A stretch of 41,119 bases of DNA, from assembly GCA_001632435.1 (NCBI GenBank), contig KV424129.1, positions 1-41,119 on the forward strand, read 5' to 3'. Origin of the DNA: Calocera cornea HHB12733 (lineage: Eukaryota; Basidiomycota; Dacrymycetes; Dacrymycetales; Dacrymycetaceae). This document shows positions 10,358 to 20,562 of the stretch, one piece after another; within the stretch, counting starts at the first letter, position 1; each line of letters opens with the position of its first letter. The position numbers were made by a program, and so were the translations under genes. The notes beneath the pieces were generated by a model. It ran no database searches and was not told the DNA's origin. It saw only the letters and a program-made list of their open reading frames with translations.

Positions 10358-10675
10358 GGGCCCGCTACGGACAATACGGGTGTATATCTCCTCATTCTGC
10401 AGTGCACGTATGTACCGAACACGTGCAACTTTGTGATAATACGACATTCATACCATTCTTTTGTCCCCTAGCTTCATGGACGGAGGCATAGTACTTCGCG
10501 AAGCGTACGATCTCGGAATGCGGCGGTCAACACGCGGCCGGCGCAAGTCTGTGACTGTTCCCCGGGCTCCCTGGTTATGAGGTGTCATGCCTTTGTCGCC
10601 TCCCCAACTCGGAACGATTGTCTTTCACCCTATCTCAAATCCGACCGGTCATTCAGCATCCTCCTGTCGATTGTC

Positions 10676-12549
10676 ATGTCTATCAAGGATGACTCTGCCG
10701 AACGAACGCGTCTGCTGTACCAGCGTGCTGGCTTGGAAACCGCCCAGCGAGCGCTCAACAATCAGATGTCGCAGTTGGGATCCCAGCGTCGGTCTCTCTT
10801 CTCCAAACAGGACAGACTCAATGAAGAAAATCAAAGTATGCGAGGACGAAGTGGCTATCATCTTGGAACAACAAGACGACGTGTTTATGCAAATTGCAAC
10901 TTGCTCCGTGTATCTCGCCCGTGTCGTCAATGAGCTGGAGGTCCTCGGTATATATCGTCTTCCCATCCAGGACTTCCCGTCTGACATTCTACGACTCATT
11001 CTGCTCGAAGCTTCCGCCGTTGACAGAACCTTTCGATGGGTCGCGATGGGTGTCTGTACCAAGTGGCGGGACATTCTTCAATCAACGCCTTCCCTCTGGT
11101 CTCATGTCCAAGTGACATTCACCCTTCACGATAGTGACGACCTTCACATCACACGTCGAGCTCTGCATTTCGGGGGCCAGTATCCGCTTCATTCCATGTT
11201 CCAGCCACCGTCGAACCTTACCTTAACCCAACACATTCATCTGCGCGTGAAAAGAAGAACCGGAGAGCAGGAATCGAGCACGTTACCGACAGCTCGATCG
11301 ATACCCCAACCGATGGCATGCCGCGTGCTGAAGTTATAGAGGAATGGGACATGGACGTCACGGGATGGCCTCAGGATGTTCGCTGCGATTTCATGCAGGG
11401 CAGTGAACATGGCGACTACAAATTCCCTTGGGACTACGTGGACATGATTGCTCCTCATCTGAGCCGCTGTCGAAGTTTCTCTTGGGAGGTCGGCTCCAGC
11501 AGCGACGCTCCTTGGACATGGGACGCTTGCTGGGTGGCTGGAAGACTCGAAACGGTGGTTATGGACCGTCTCAAGACATTACGAATAGACCTTCGGTTGA
11601 TCCAACACAGTACTTCGAGCCATCATTCAGACGCTGTTCACAAGGTTTGTCAACCCGCGCCTAACCTCACTCGTCTCTTTATGCGTCATGCCCCATGGCC
11701 CAAAGTTGTTTCGACCGGTCTAGAGCATTTGGAGCTGACAGAGTGCTGCACAAACGCCGAAGATCTGTTGATGTCCCTGGACCTGCAGAAGCGTCTACAA
11801 ACGCTGAAATTATCTCAATGTTACTTGTACGTTCATCCTGGGCCAAGTGGGTGGGCTTACTGGGGCGGCGGCGTCGGAAACTCACATGTGGACACGATGA
11901 GGGCACCGCCACGAGTTATCCTACCTTGCCTCACAACCGTCTTCTACGAGTGCAACCCAAAGAGTTATCAAGACAATGCAGAAATAATTTGACTCGGCTT
12001 TGCTTTCCCGCTCTTCAACGCGCTGTCATCAAAGGGCCGGAATGGACCTCGTCAATGTCAGAGATGACCGCCTTTTTCCTCAGGGCGCCGGCCCTGGAAC
12101 AACTTGCACTGAGTCTCTCGTCATCTGAGCATATGGAACCCGTCTTTCAAGCGCTGCTCACGACCCGGGACTTCGTCGGTATCGAAGATCGCAGTCGCCG
12201 TTGGGGCGCCCCTTCTGGCTGCGAAGAGTTCTTGCGGGCTGCATCCGTACCGGGAGCACTTTCCTCAATGCAAAAACTCTCTCTTCCCCAGGGTTACTGT
12301 CCACAAGATATTATGTTACGCTGGATAGAAGATCGGAATGCTTCTGGAACTGTGGAACCCTGGAGGACTGTCTCTCTGCCTCCTTTCGCAGATAGGTACG
12401 ACGAGTACAGCTTGTACTGGGGCAACTCACCGGACAATCCTGGCAGCACTGAGGCAATCCGGGAAGAAGAGCTCCGAAAGCTTTCATTTGAGCCTCATCC
12501 GGTCAAATGAATCAACGATATTTACTGGCCATATCGAACGAGGTCTTGA
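10676..12549 (+). pseudogene. Broken F-box protein gene, paralog of 23224 and 25404
   Basis: The copy aligns by eye over its whole length with the two intact single-exon paralogs: N-terminal coiled coil, F-box (LPIQDFPSDILRLILLEAS, then WSHV), LRR-like middle and tail (LPCLTTVFYE, MEPVFQALL). It needs three frames. It shifts near 10830-10840 (a 40-nt GTATGC...AAG intron could explain this but would remove residues), again between about 11190 and 11310, and again near 11950-11990, where no GT-AG pair can explain it. An in-frame TGA at 12508-12510 also precedes a conserved-looking tail (DIYWPYR), which ends at 12547-12549. With two or more lesions that introns cannot remove, I call it a pseudogene, although assembly indels cannot be excluded. 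Confidence 0.75.
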
Positions 12550-13119
12550 GATGGCTGCGTCGACGGGAGCAGCTCATATCTATCTCTTGATGCTGTTGTA
12601 CTCAAAGTACTCATCAGTCCAAAGGCCACTCAACGTAAGTCCTAGCCAGATAGACTAATGACATTACAGTTGAATGAAGAAGTGTGATCGTGGTATCGGA
12701 AGATGAGTGCAGCCCGTTGAAATGGTGTTCTATGGGTGTTACATGTAGCAATTTGACAATCAATATAGCCAGATTGCCAGCAGGAGATGGAAGGGCCGCC
12801 GCGCGAGCGACATGTCCTCCACCACTAGATTAACCATATTTCCCAGCGTATCCATCTACCACGCAGGCGGGATTTTGAGGTAGTAATCTACCAGAAAAGG
12901 AACGGCGGTCTTCCATAAGAGGATAAAGGCGGGCGGGGAATCAGGTCCCGCTGCACCGCCCAGCGCAGGCCGCGTCCCCTGACGGCCTTGCTCGCCGTCA
13001 TGACTCTGCAACTGCGCTCGGTGCACCACCTCCAGATTCTAACCGCGCAGACCAATGCTGTATCTTCGTTCTGTGTCGACGAGCGTGCTCCACAGATGGA
13101 TCGCAATCTTATGAAGAAG
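12550..13119. other. Intergenic, no gene seen
   Basis: No open frame here has protein-like composition, a good start or matching splice sites. It holds the 3' flank of the broken F-box gene and the upstream region of small gene 2. Confidence 0.5.
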
Positions 13120-13125
13120 TATAAA
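13120..13125 (+). promoter_or_regulatory. TATA box of small Pro-rich gene 2
   Basis: TATAAA in the context AAGTATAAAGCG lies 127 nt before the ATG at 13252. This parallels the paralog at 9848 (context AGGTATAAAGAT). Confidence 0.55.
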
Positions 13126-13251
13126 GCGCCATGCCAACTCGATTGGATCTAGAAAAACAACGCGCGCCGCGTCCCCGCCGACCCAGCCAGCACAACAACC
13201 TCGAGCGACAGCCCGCATAACAGCACATCACAGCACCGCTTACACTCAAGC

Positions 13252-13662
13252 ATGTCTAAATCTGAGACCCCAATGCCCATCGTGCCGTTCGGTACGCTCG
13301 GTCTGCGCTGGTCTACCCATACGGATGTGATGGATGACGGCCGTTGCGGGCCGACCGAGTCGAGGCGCCTACCCTCCTGCCCTACACTTCCGTACGTTCT
13401 CATACCGAACCTTCCATTTACTTTCTACTTATGCTGCGATAGGCTACGACCTGCTGCGCCATTCTCTGCACCATCGCAGCCATCGATCTTGATGGAGCCG
13501 ATACCGAACTACCCGCCGTTCTTAGGTGCCCTGGTCAGCGGCATCGAGACTCGTATTGCACAGCACCCGTTACGGCGGTCAAGCAAGGTGGACCGCGGAG
13601 AGAAGAGGTTGAAAGCAAAGAAGAGTCGGTTGGAGAAGAAGAAGCTGCAGCGGCCTTCGTAG
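13252..13662 (+). CDS. Small Pro-rich protein 2, paralog of 9848
   Basis: Exons 13252-13391 and 13443-13662 encode 119 aa. Exon 1 is 140 nt, phase 2, with a GTACGT donor, exactly as in the gene at 9848. The N-terminus (SETPMPIVPFG) matches PMPSVPFG of that gene. The position of LPTYEDV is degenerate here (WSTHTDV), so the putative PY motif has been lost. Exon 2 encodes PNYPPF and then a basic tail (GEKRLKAKKSRLEKKKL). The frame also stays open through the 51-nt intron, so an unspliced reading exists, but the match of intron position and phase with the paralog favours splicing. The shorter Pro/Tyr-rich segment and divergent sequence suggest rapid evolution after duplication. Function unknown. 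Confidence 0.7.
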   Translation: MSKSETPMPIVPFGTLGLRWSTHTDVMDDGRCGPTESRRLPSCPTLPYVLIPNLPFTFYLCCDRLRPAAPFSAPSQPSILMEPIPNYPPFLGALVSGIETRIAQHPLRRSSKVDRGEKRLKAKKSRLEKKKLQRPS

Positions 13663-14093
13663 GAAGCGGCGCTTGCATGGGACGCTTTCCGACAGCAGAG
13701 TGTGAGTATTTCTACGCGTGCCTTGTTCCATGTTTGGGAGTATGGCTCGTAGCGGCGAGTGCCGAGATGCAATTCCGAAGCACATTCGTCTGTATCGATA
13801 TCATGATCGTGTTGTACTATTACTCGCATCAATATTGTATTCATTCCCTATTGGGCAGGATCAAAATCGCCCAGCGGACCCTTCCTTGACAAATGCACCG
13901 CCTTCAATGTGCATCATATCAAGGACCAACGACTGTGAGGTTGCTGCGACTCCCGCTCAACGGTCTCGCCGGGATCAGCACCAAGATGCTTGGCTACTGC
14001 GGACATCTTCGCATGCGATGATGAAGAGTAGGGAAGTGTCGAACCTCCCAACTATGCCGTTCGAATCACCAACCACAGGTTCACAACTCGACG
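13663..14093. other. Intergenic, no gene seen
   Basis: Only short, unsupported frames are present between the second and third members of the small-protein family. No TATAAA comparable to those of the other two members was found at the expected distance from 14094. Confidence 0.4.
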
Positions 14094-14897
14094 ATGATGG
14101 GCGACAACGAGAGCAACCGCCAGCGGTCGTTGATGCCGTCTGTGCAGCGTACGGGCAACTCGGCACCTCCGCCAGCGTACGAAGATGTACTGAACCACAA
14201 CAGCGATAGGGATGTGCCTATCTCCCCCGCTGCGTATATCAGCTCAAGGTCTTCCGAGGGATCAGCTACCCTCACGAACAGGACGACGCGATCTTCCCAA
14301 AGGAGCACGTCGTCCCTGGAGGCGATGACTGAGGGGGCTCTCCGGTACGCATCATCTCTCAGCCACGCAACGCACATACTCATGCTGCACCCATAGTGAG
14401 ACCTACTATTCTGCACCAACCACGCCCGTCCCGCCTTGAACACTAACAAGCGACCAGTCCAGATGTTCAAGAGCATGCAAGCTCCTCCTGATCCTCGTAA
14501 GCATCCTCGAACCCCAGTCCCACAGGCAATACCGCCATATCCGCGGACTTGTCGGGATGAGACGGCCCTAGCTGGCTGGGCGGGAGCAGCAGCAGGTCGA
14601 GCAGCGGGCGCTCTGGCAGCGCATGGCGGACGAGTATGTCGAGCACAACTTGAGGGCGGCGGGGTGGGAGAGCCGAAAGGAGAGGGGAGAGGAGCGGATG
14701 CGGCGGATGGGGTGCTTGTGGAAATGGGTGCGGGGCGGTATGCGGCCGGCAGACGGTGTGGAACACCAGAGCGGGGGAGGACGCCCAAACTGGAAAGGGA
14801 ACGGGCTGTCCTCTCTGGGGGGGACCGAGCTCGTGCCGATGCAGGCTGGGAGCGGCCGGAATTGTGGGAGGAGAAGAGGCTGGGGCTGTTGAGTTGA
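14094..14897 (+). CDS. Small PPxY-containing protein 3, 3' structure uncertain
   Basis: Exon 1 (14094-14344, phase 2, donor GTACGC) is well supported. It encodes LMPSVQ, then APPPAYEDVLNHN and a Ser/Thr/Arg-rich segment. PPAYEDV is the counterpart of LPTYEDV in the gene at 9848 and is a classical PPxY ligand for WW domains. A 50-nt intron (14345-14394) would continue with ETYYSAPTTP, Tyr/Pro-rich as in the paralog. Further on, two frames look protein-like: REQQQVEQRALWQRMADEYV (14584-14643) and, near the end, WERPELWEEKRLGLLS (to 14897). I could not join all parts with confident splice sites. Either small exons are missed or the 3' half carries an indel. The basic, helical C-terminus again resembles gene 1. 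Confidence 0.5.
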
Positions 14898-15698
14898 TTG
14901 GCTGCTTTGAAGGTATGTGTCTTGGCCGGCCTCTGAAGTATCAGCTGCTGCACATGTCCGGACTTGTCTACCCTATAGATGTAGATGCCTTGCTTCTGCA
15001 TAACCATCCGTACCGTTGTTCTGGACTTGTTCCCTTCTCAATGTGCATGACTCCAGTATTCACGGCGCAAGAAAATAGCGATGGACCGAAAGTAGCTGCG
15101 TTTGTCCAGCCATCCGCTTCTCCGCACGTCCGAGGAGTTTCGGACTGGTGAGCTCATGCAGTGGAGTCTGACCTGCAGAGCCTTTGCTTTGTCATGGGGA
15201 CGTCGACAGCTTTGTCTTGCCATGGCCCATTTCTCAATCAATGCTTGCCCCGCCATCGGGCAGGTTGGTCATTCCGTATTGTTCTGTTGTCGTGCCCTCT
15301 CCGACTGCCGATTGGGTGCAGGTTGCACTGACCGGGCCCTTCCGAGTGCCGTGAGGTTTACCTTTTCTCCTCGGCCATATTCTTTGGTTTCTCCGAATGG
15401 ACCGGACAGTTCCATGGTGCAGCTGCAGGGCCTTCATGGACTACCCTGCAAGGTCGTGGGAAACTCAATGCAGAAAACTGGTCGAGGTCGTACCCAGCTT
15501 AGCGCCGACATCCGTCCCCCTCCGAGGCGGAATGACTCATTCTGGCGTTACGTACACCTGCTGACATGGCGTGAAATATCGCCGACAGAGTGCGTGGAAA
15601 GCGCGTGACGTCGTAGGAGAGGGTTCACCCGCCGCGCCCACCGAGAAGCTCGCTCGCCCCGATATCGAAATGTCACAATCTCGACATCCCTCCAGCAC
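14898..15698. other. Intergenic, no gene seen
   Basis: About 800 nt separate small gene 3 from the first aldo-keto reductase. A plus-strand frame at 15102-15608 is open but has neither family-like motifs nor a good start context, and I do not call it. Confidence 0.45.
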
Positions 15699-15704
15699 TA
15701 TAAA
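15699..15704 (+). promoter_or_regulatory. TATA box of aldo-keto reductase 1
   Basis: TATAAA (CACTATAAAGCC) lies 96 nt before the ATG at 15795. The tandem copy has TATATG at a similar distance. Confidence 0.55.
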
Positions 15705-15794
15705 GCCTCAGACTCGGCCGCCAACTATCCCCCCCCGCATCGTTTCAATCTCAACTGACTTCAGACTCCATCACTCTTGCGACACTACTTGGGA

Positions 15795-17178
15795 ATGGCA
15801 GCGCCTGTACCGACATACCACGGCATCCCCGCCGTGGGCCTTGGGTGCTGGATGGGCCACGTCGGAGGCGCGGAGGAGGCCTATACGATGGTTCGGGAGG
15901 CTCTGAAGGTGCGTTGTCTACCTTTGATCCGCGAACCGGGGTGCTGACCGCGGACGTAGCTGGGGTATCGGCATATCGATACGTGAGTACCTGATGACTG
16001 CGGTGCAGACGATGGCAGTGGCACTGACGCACCGTGCTGGCAGCGCGTTCGGCTACGGTCCGTCCGTCCCTCGCTTCCCTCCTCTGCCCTACTGACTCTC
16101 CTCCAGGCAATGAAGAAGCAGTCGGGCGGGCGATCCGCGACTCCGGTATTCCGCGGTCCGAGCTCTTCGTGACCACAAAGCTCACGAACGGGCACCACCA
16201 CCGTGTCGTGGAGGGGTTCGAGAACTCGATCAAGAACTTGGGGATCGGGTACGTCGACCTGTACCTGATGCACTGGCCGTGTGCGGCGGACGATGAAGGT
16301 GCGCTGTATCGTCGATGAGGGGTGGGTGGGAATACACTGATGATTGTCGCGCCGGCGTAGGGAAGGACCTGACCAAAGCTGACGGCCGGGACTTTGTCCA
16401 AGTGTGGAAAGAGATGGAGCAGCTTCTGCAGACCCGTGCGTCCTGGCCCTTCCCAGATCCGTCCCAATCGTCTCCTAACACATGCACACCTGGACACACA
16501 GACGCCGGCCAGGTAAAGCACATCGGTATCTCCAACTTCTCGATCCAGAACCTCGAGGTGCTCCTCCCCCAGTGTAGCGTGACGCCGTTCGCGAACCAGG
16601 TGGAGGTGAACCCGTACCACCCGCAGATCCCGCTCAAGGCGTACTGTGAGTCCAAAGGTCCGCCCTCTCTCTCTCTTCCAGCTCTTCCCATGCAGGCGTG
16701 CTCATACTCTGGCACAGGAATCCAGATCATCGCGTACGGCCCGCTGGGGCAGACACGCCGAACGTTCCTGAAGGACCCGGAGGTGATTGCCGTGGCTAAG
16801 AAGTACGACATCAGCCCCGCACAGGTGTGCATCTCCTGGTCCGTCCAGCGCGGAACGATCCCGATCCCGAAGAGCTCAAACCCGGAGAGGCTGAAGCAGA
16901 ATATTACCGTGCGTCTACTTCCATCCTTAACAATTTCCCCCTCCTTGCGCCGTCCTGCGAACTGGTTGCAGTCTGAGACCGCAGCTGACACGCTCCTACA
17001 GCTGACCACCCTGGCGGAAGAAGACTTCCAGAAGATCGAGAACCTGCACAAGCAGCCCGGGAAGCACAGGAGCTCGGACATGATGACGCTGATGGTGCCG
17101 GGGAGCGTGTGGGGGTGGACGATGGAGGAGATGGGATGGCACGTTAACCACGATGGCACCATCGCTGATGATCAATGA
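15795..17178 (+). CDS. Aldo-keto reductase 1 (GCY1/YPR1-type)
   Basis: Eight exons (15795-15908, 15960-15982, 16044-16057, 16107-16298, 16361-16435, 16502-16657, 16718-16908, 17002-17178) encode 313 aa, the usual family length. The catalytic tetrad is D45 (YRHIDTA), Y50 (FGYGNE), K75 (VTTKL) and H106 (LYLMHWP). The NADPH-binding end is [15 protein letters not shown]. The enzyme should reduce aldehydes or ketones with NADPH in the cytosol, and the substrate cannot be read from sequence. Exon 3 is a 14-nt microexon, shared with the tandem copy at 17640, and several other introns match too. The segment between HWP and VKHIG is shorter and more divergent than in copy 2. The ATG is the first in frame downstream of the TATA box. 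Confidence 0.9.
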
Positions 17179-17546
17179 TTCTGCGTCTATTGATGAGGTC
17201 TGTGCCCCCGCAGCCTCTTGACCAAGGTCCAAAGGCGTGGCCCATGCATAGTCTTTGGAAATATAGAAAGTCCTGTAGGTACAGTAGCGCTAATGAATCA
17301 GTTCTTCGCCCGTGTCCCTCTGTGCTCCAGCCTGTCCATCACACTCTACCTGTACTGAGTGGTTTGATACACAGGAAGGAGCAGTGGGAAAGAGAAGTGA
17401 TGAAAGGCTCGGCCCGCCCCTGAAGGAGCAGGGAATGAATGAAATTGTCGCGTGCCGGTGACGTGGTGATCATCAGTCCGGGCGTCCCTGGGCCGGACCG
17501 AGCACCGAACGCGGACTGATTCCGCGACGTCGTCCACCTGGGGTAC
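17179..17546. other. Intergenic spacer between tandem reductases
   Basis: This holds the 3' flank of reductase 1 and the upstream region of reductase 2. No gene is seen. Confidence 0.5.
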
Positions 17547-17552
17547 TATATG
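17547..17552 (+). promoter_or_regulatory. TATA-like box of aldo-keto reductase 2
   Basis: TATATG (GTACTATATGTAG) lies 93 nt before the ATG at 17640, close to the spacing seen for the TATAAA of copy 1. Confidence 0.45.
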
Positions 17553-17639
17553 TAGCGCCCGTTATTCATCGGGTGGGTGAGCCGTCTCTCCTGCCCCACT
17601 TCCTTCCCTCTGTATCCTGCAAGAATCCACGTCTGGACG

Positions 17640-18891
17640 ATGGCAGCCCCGGTCCCTTATGTTGCGTTGAACGATGGGCACAAGGTCCCCGGTGTTGGGC
17701 TTGGGTGCTGGATGGGAGCGCCGGGCGCCGCCGAGGAGACCTATGGGATGGTCAAGAACGCGTTGAAGGTGCGTGTGTGCCTGTTTCAGAAGTGAACAAC
17801 AGCTTATTCCCATGGGTAGGCGGGATACCGGCATTTTGATACGTGAGCATAGCTTGATCGGGGGGTGAGTATGCTGCTGACCATGGACCGTTGCTCAGCG
17901 CCTTCGGATATGGTGCGTCGCTTCCTCATCATGTCCTTCTCCTCTAACGGCATGGGCAGGCAACGAGGAAGCCGTCGGACGTGCCATCCGCGAGTCTGGC
18001 ATTCCGCGCTCGGAGATCTTCGTCACCACCAAGCTGACAAACAAGCACCACGGCAGCGTGGCGGAGGGGTTCGAGCTGAGCTTCAAGAACCTCAACATCG
18101 AGTACATCGACCTGTACCTGATGCACTGGCCGAACGCGAACGACGACAAGGACGAGCCGATTCCGTATGGTGTTAGCCCGACGTTTGTCGAGACGTGGAA
18201 GGATATGGAGGGACTCCTTGGGACTGGTGAGTGGGGATTGGATTCGCGGACGGGATACGTGTTGATCAAGAGCAGGGAAGGTCCGCAGTCTCGGCGTCTC
18301 TAACTTCTCGATCAAGACACTCGAGGAGCTGCTGCCACACGCCAAGATCGTGCCGGTCACCAACCAGGTACGCCTGTCTGTGCCTAAAGCAGAGACCCTC
18401 TGATCCTCCGAACAGGTCGAATGCAACGTCTACTACCCGCAACACAAGCTGCAGGAGTACTGCAAGTCCAAGGGAATCACTATCACGGCCTACGGCCCGC
18501 TCGGGCAGTACAAGAACACTTTCCTTGCCGACCCGGAGGTGATCAAGGTTGCCGAAAAGAACAAGGCTACCCCGGCGCAGATTGCGATCAGCTGGCTGGT
18601 GCAGCGTGGCGTTATCCCCGTACCCAAGAGCTCAAACCCGGAGCGGCTGAAGCAGAACATCACTGTGCGTGCTGTCACTTTCCGACGAGAACCGAGCCTG
18701 ATGTAGGCGTGTAGCTGGTGACGTTGTCGAAGGAGGATTTCGACACGATCGACAACCTGCACAAGCAGCCGGGCAAGCATCGCAGCCTGGACGGGTACAC
18801 CAACCGCGTACCCGGGCACCTCGCGGCGTGGACGATGGAGCAAATGGGCTGGAAGGTCGGCAAGGACGGGTACATCGAGGGGGATGACTGA
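17640..18891 (+). CDS. Aldo-keto reductase 2 (GCY1/YPR1-type)
   Basis: Seven exons (17640-17768, 17820-17842, 17899-17912, 17960-18226, 18276-18367, 18416-18664, 18715-18891) encode 316 aa. The tetrad is D50, Y55, K80 and H111, in the same motif contexts as copy 1, followed by GVSNFS and [13 protein letters not shown]. The region after HWP (PYGVSPTFVETWKDMEGLL) is full length, so this looks like the more canonical of the two. The first three exon junctions, including the 14-nt third exon, match copy 1, but copy 1 has an extra intron after HWP and copy 2 one between TNQ and VEC. The stop is 66 nt from the stop of the convergent Arg/Ser-rich gene. The reaction is NADPH-dependent carbonyl reduction, with substrate unknown. 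Confidence 0.92.
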
Positions 18892-18957
18892 GGCCAGGTC
18901 GCTGTTAAGTAGTTGTATGTTATACAAAGAATACAAGAATCGCTTGCGCACAAGCGT

Positions 18958-20367
18958 CTAGAATGCCACCTTCCCCTTGTCCCACTCCCGCGCCTCACCG
19001 CGCTTCTTATACACCACATCCAGCAGCCCCTTCTCCTTCCCCTCCATCTCCGCGAGCTTCCTCCGGTTCTCTTCCAGCAGTTCCTTGATAGGCTTCCCGT
19101 GCTCCTCGATCTCCCTCTCCCTCTCTCTCTCCAGCTTGCTCCGCTTCTTCTTCCCCTTCCGGTCCTCAGCGTACTCTTGCGCAGCCCGCTCCCACTCCTT
19201 GAGCCGCTTCTCCTCCTTGCGCAGCTTGAGCACTTCGAGCATCTGATCCCACCCCTCGAACTGGCCAGGCTCGATGTACCCTTCCTTTGAGACCTGGATG
19301 TCGAGGCGGGGGTCGTAGGCCTCGTCAAAGTACCGGTCCATCTTGGACATCGGCGGCGTGGTAGGGCCGACGGGCTCGTCCTGCAGGTCTAGGAGCGCGG
19401 GGTGGAGAGGTAGCGCTGATTTGCTTGATGATGCCTCGGACTTCGACACAGACGCGCGGTCGTCCTTTTTGGTCCGCTCGCGAGATCGAGAGCGCCGCTT
19501 GCTGGGGCGCCACACATCTTCGTCCTCGTCCGAGGCGAGCTCGCGTCGCTTTCGTCGTGGTGGTGAGTGATCTCGCTCTCGATGTCGATGGGAGCGAGAA
19601 TGCCGGCGGGGTGATTGGTCGTCATCAGCCTTTGGTTTGCGGGGAGGAGGAGAGGAATCGTATTCGCGTTCCTCACCTCGTCGCTTGTGAGGTCGTGGGG
19701 ATGAATCGTACTCATCGTGTCGTCGTCGCCGATCACGGTCGTCATCATCCCTCCGCCCAGATCCAGATGCTTTGGCAGATGACCTGTGATAGTCTCGTGA
19801 CCGGGGCGCATCTTCTCGACCTTGCCGCTCTTTGCCGCTCTTGCTGCTCTCCGGTTCTCGCCTCAGGTTACTACCCAGCAGCCTCCTCATCCTGTCTTTC
19901 GCCTGGTCCGCGTCCTTCCTCTTCCTGTCCTTCCTTTCATGATCCAATCTCTCTTCCCTCTCCTCGTCTTGTCGTATTCTTTCCCATACCTCCGCCCTCT
20001 CGTGCTCCTCGCGTGCAAGGTCCGCAGCGAGCTGCTGCTGGCGGATCACGGTGGCGTTATGCTCGTCGACGTTGCGCAACATCGCGCTCAGGAACCGCTT
20101 GTTCGCCTTGGGCAGATTGTTATCACCCCTGCATGTTTGCTTGTCATCCAGAGCCCTATATATTGCAAGATGAGGTACGTACACTCCGCCATTGGGCAAA
20201 TATGCAGCGACGCCATCCTTTCCATACTTCGCCTCTTTCTCCCGTGCCTCCTTCAAGATGAGCTCAGCAACGACCCGATCCAGCTCTTCATCGGGCACAG
20301 AGTCCGGTATGGCGCTGCCGTGCGAGGCGCGAACAAGCTTTGAGACGACGCTCGAGAGCGTCGACAT
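18958..20367 (-). CDS. Arg/Ser-rich nuclear protein, probably RNA-processing related
   Basis: Exons 20367-20183 and 20128-18958 give 451 aa. The 54-nt intron (GTACGT...GCAG) has no stop and is a multiple of three, so an unspliced 469-aa form also reads through; the splice joins NGGV to GDNNLPKANKRFL. The N-terminus (about 1-110) is a conserved-looking helical module ending in NKRFLSAMLRNVDEHN. A charged coiled coil follows, then a long R/S/D/H-rich tract with many RR, RS and RD pairs and short basic KRR motifs (nuclear localisation). The C-terminus has a conserved motif MDRYFDEAYDPRLD and a second coiled coil (about 365-430). The layout is typical of spliceosome-associated proteins, but I cannot name the ortholog. 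It is a single gene with housekeeping character. Confidence 0.8.
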   Translation of the reverse strand: MSTLSSVVSKLVRASHGSAIPDSVPDEELDRVVAELILKEAREKEAKYGKDGVAAYLPNGGVYVPHLAIYRALDDKQTCRGDNNLPKANKRFLSAMLRNVDEHNATVIRQQQLAADLAREEHERAEVWERIRQDEEREERLDHERKDRKRKDADQAKDRMRRLLGSNLRREPESSKSGKERQGREDAPRSRDYHRSSAKASGSGRRDDDDRDRRRRHDEYDSSPRPHKRRGEEREYDSSPPPRKPKADDDQSPRRHSRSHRHRERDHSPPRRKRRELASDEDEDVWRPSKRRSRSRERTKKDDRASVSKSEASSSKSALPLHPALLDLQDEPVGPTTPPMSKMDRYFDEAYDPRLDIQVSKEGYIEPGQFEGWDQMLEVLKLRKEEKRLKEWERAAQEYAEDRKGKKKRSKLEREREREIEEHGKPIKELLEENRRKLAEMEGKEKGLLDVVYKKRGEAREWDKGKVAF

Positions 20368-20562
20368 AGTGGTGGGGTATAGTGATGGTCGCGATCGTTT
20401 GTATGCAGTGAGTACTACTGTAGTGGAGACGACGAGCAGGGACCCTAGTGACCCTCGGGACGTCTATCTCCGCGGACCAGTGACCTCCGGCTCCTATGTT
20501 TATTCCGTCCACCAATGAAGGTTACACAAATCCTAATTCGAAACCAAGCCCATTCATGTCTC

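Noticed and set aside
14081..15007. 308-aa minus-strand open frame
   Set aside because: It is Pro/Ala/Arg/Ser-rich because it lies opposite GC-rich coding sequence of small gene 3; no motif or splice support.
15102..15608. 168-aa plus-strand frame upstream of aldo-keto reductase 1
   Set aside because: Open by chance in a GC-rich region; no protein-like pattern, and the TATA box of the reductase follows it.
16230..17162. 310-aa minus-strand open frame across aldo-keto reductase 1
   Set aside because: It overlaps exons with a complete catalytic tetrad on the plus strand and runs through their introns.
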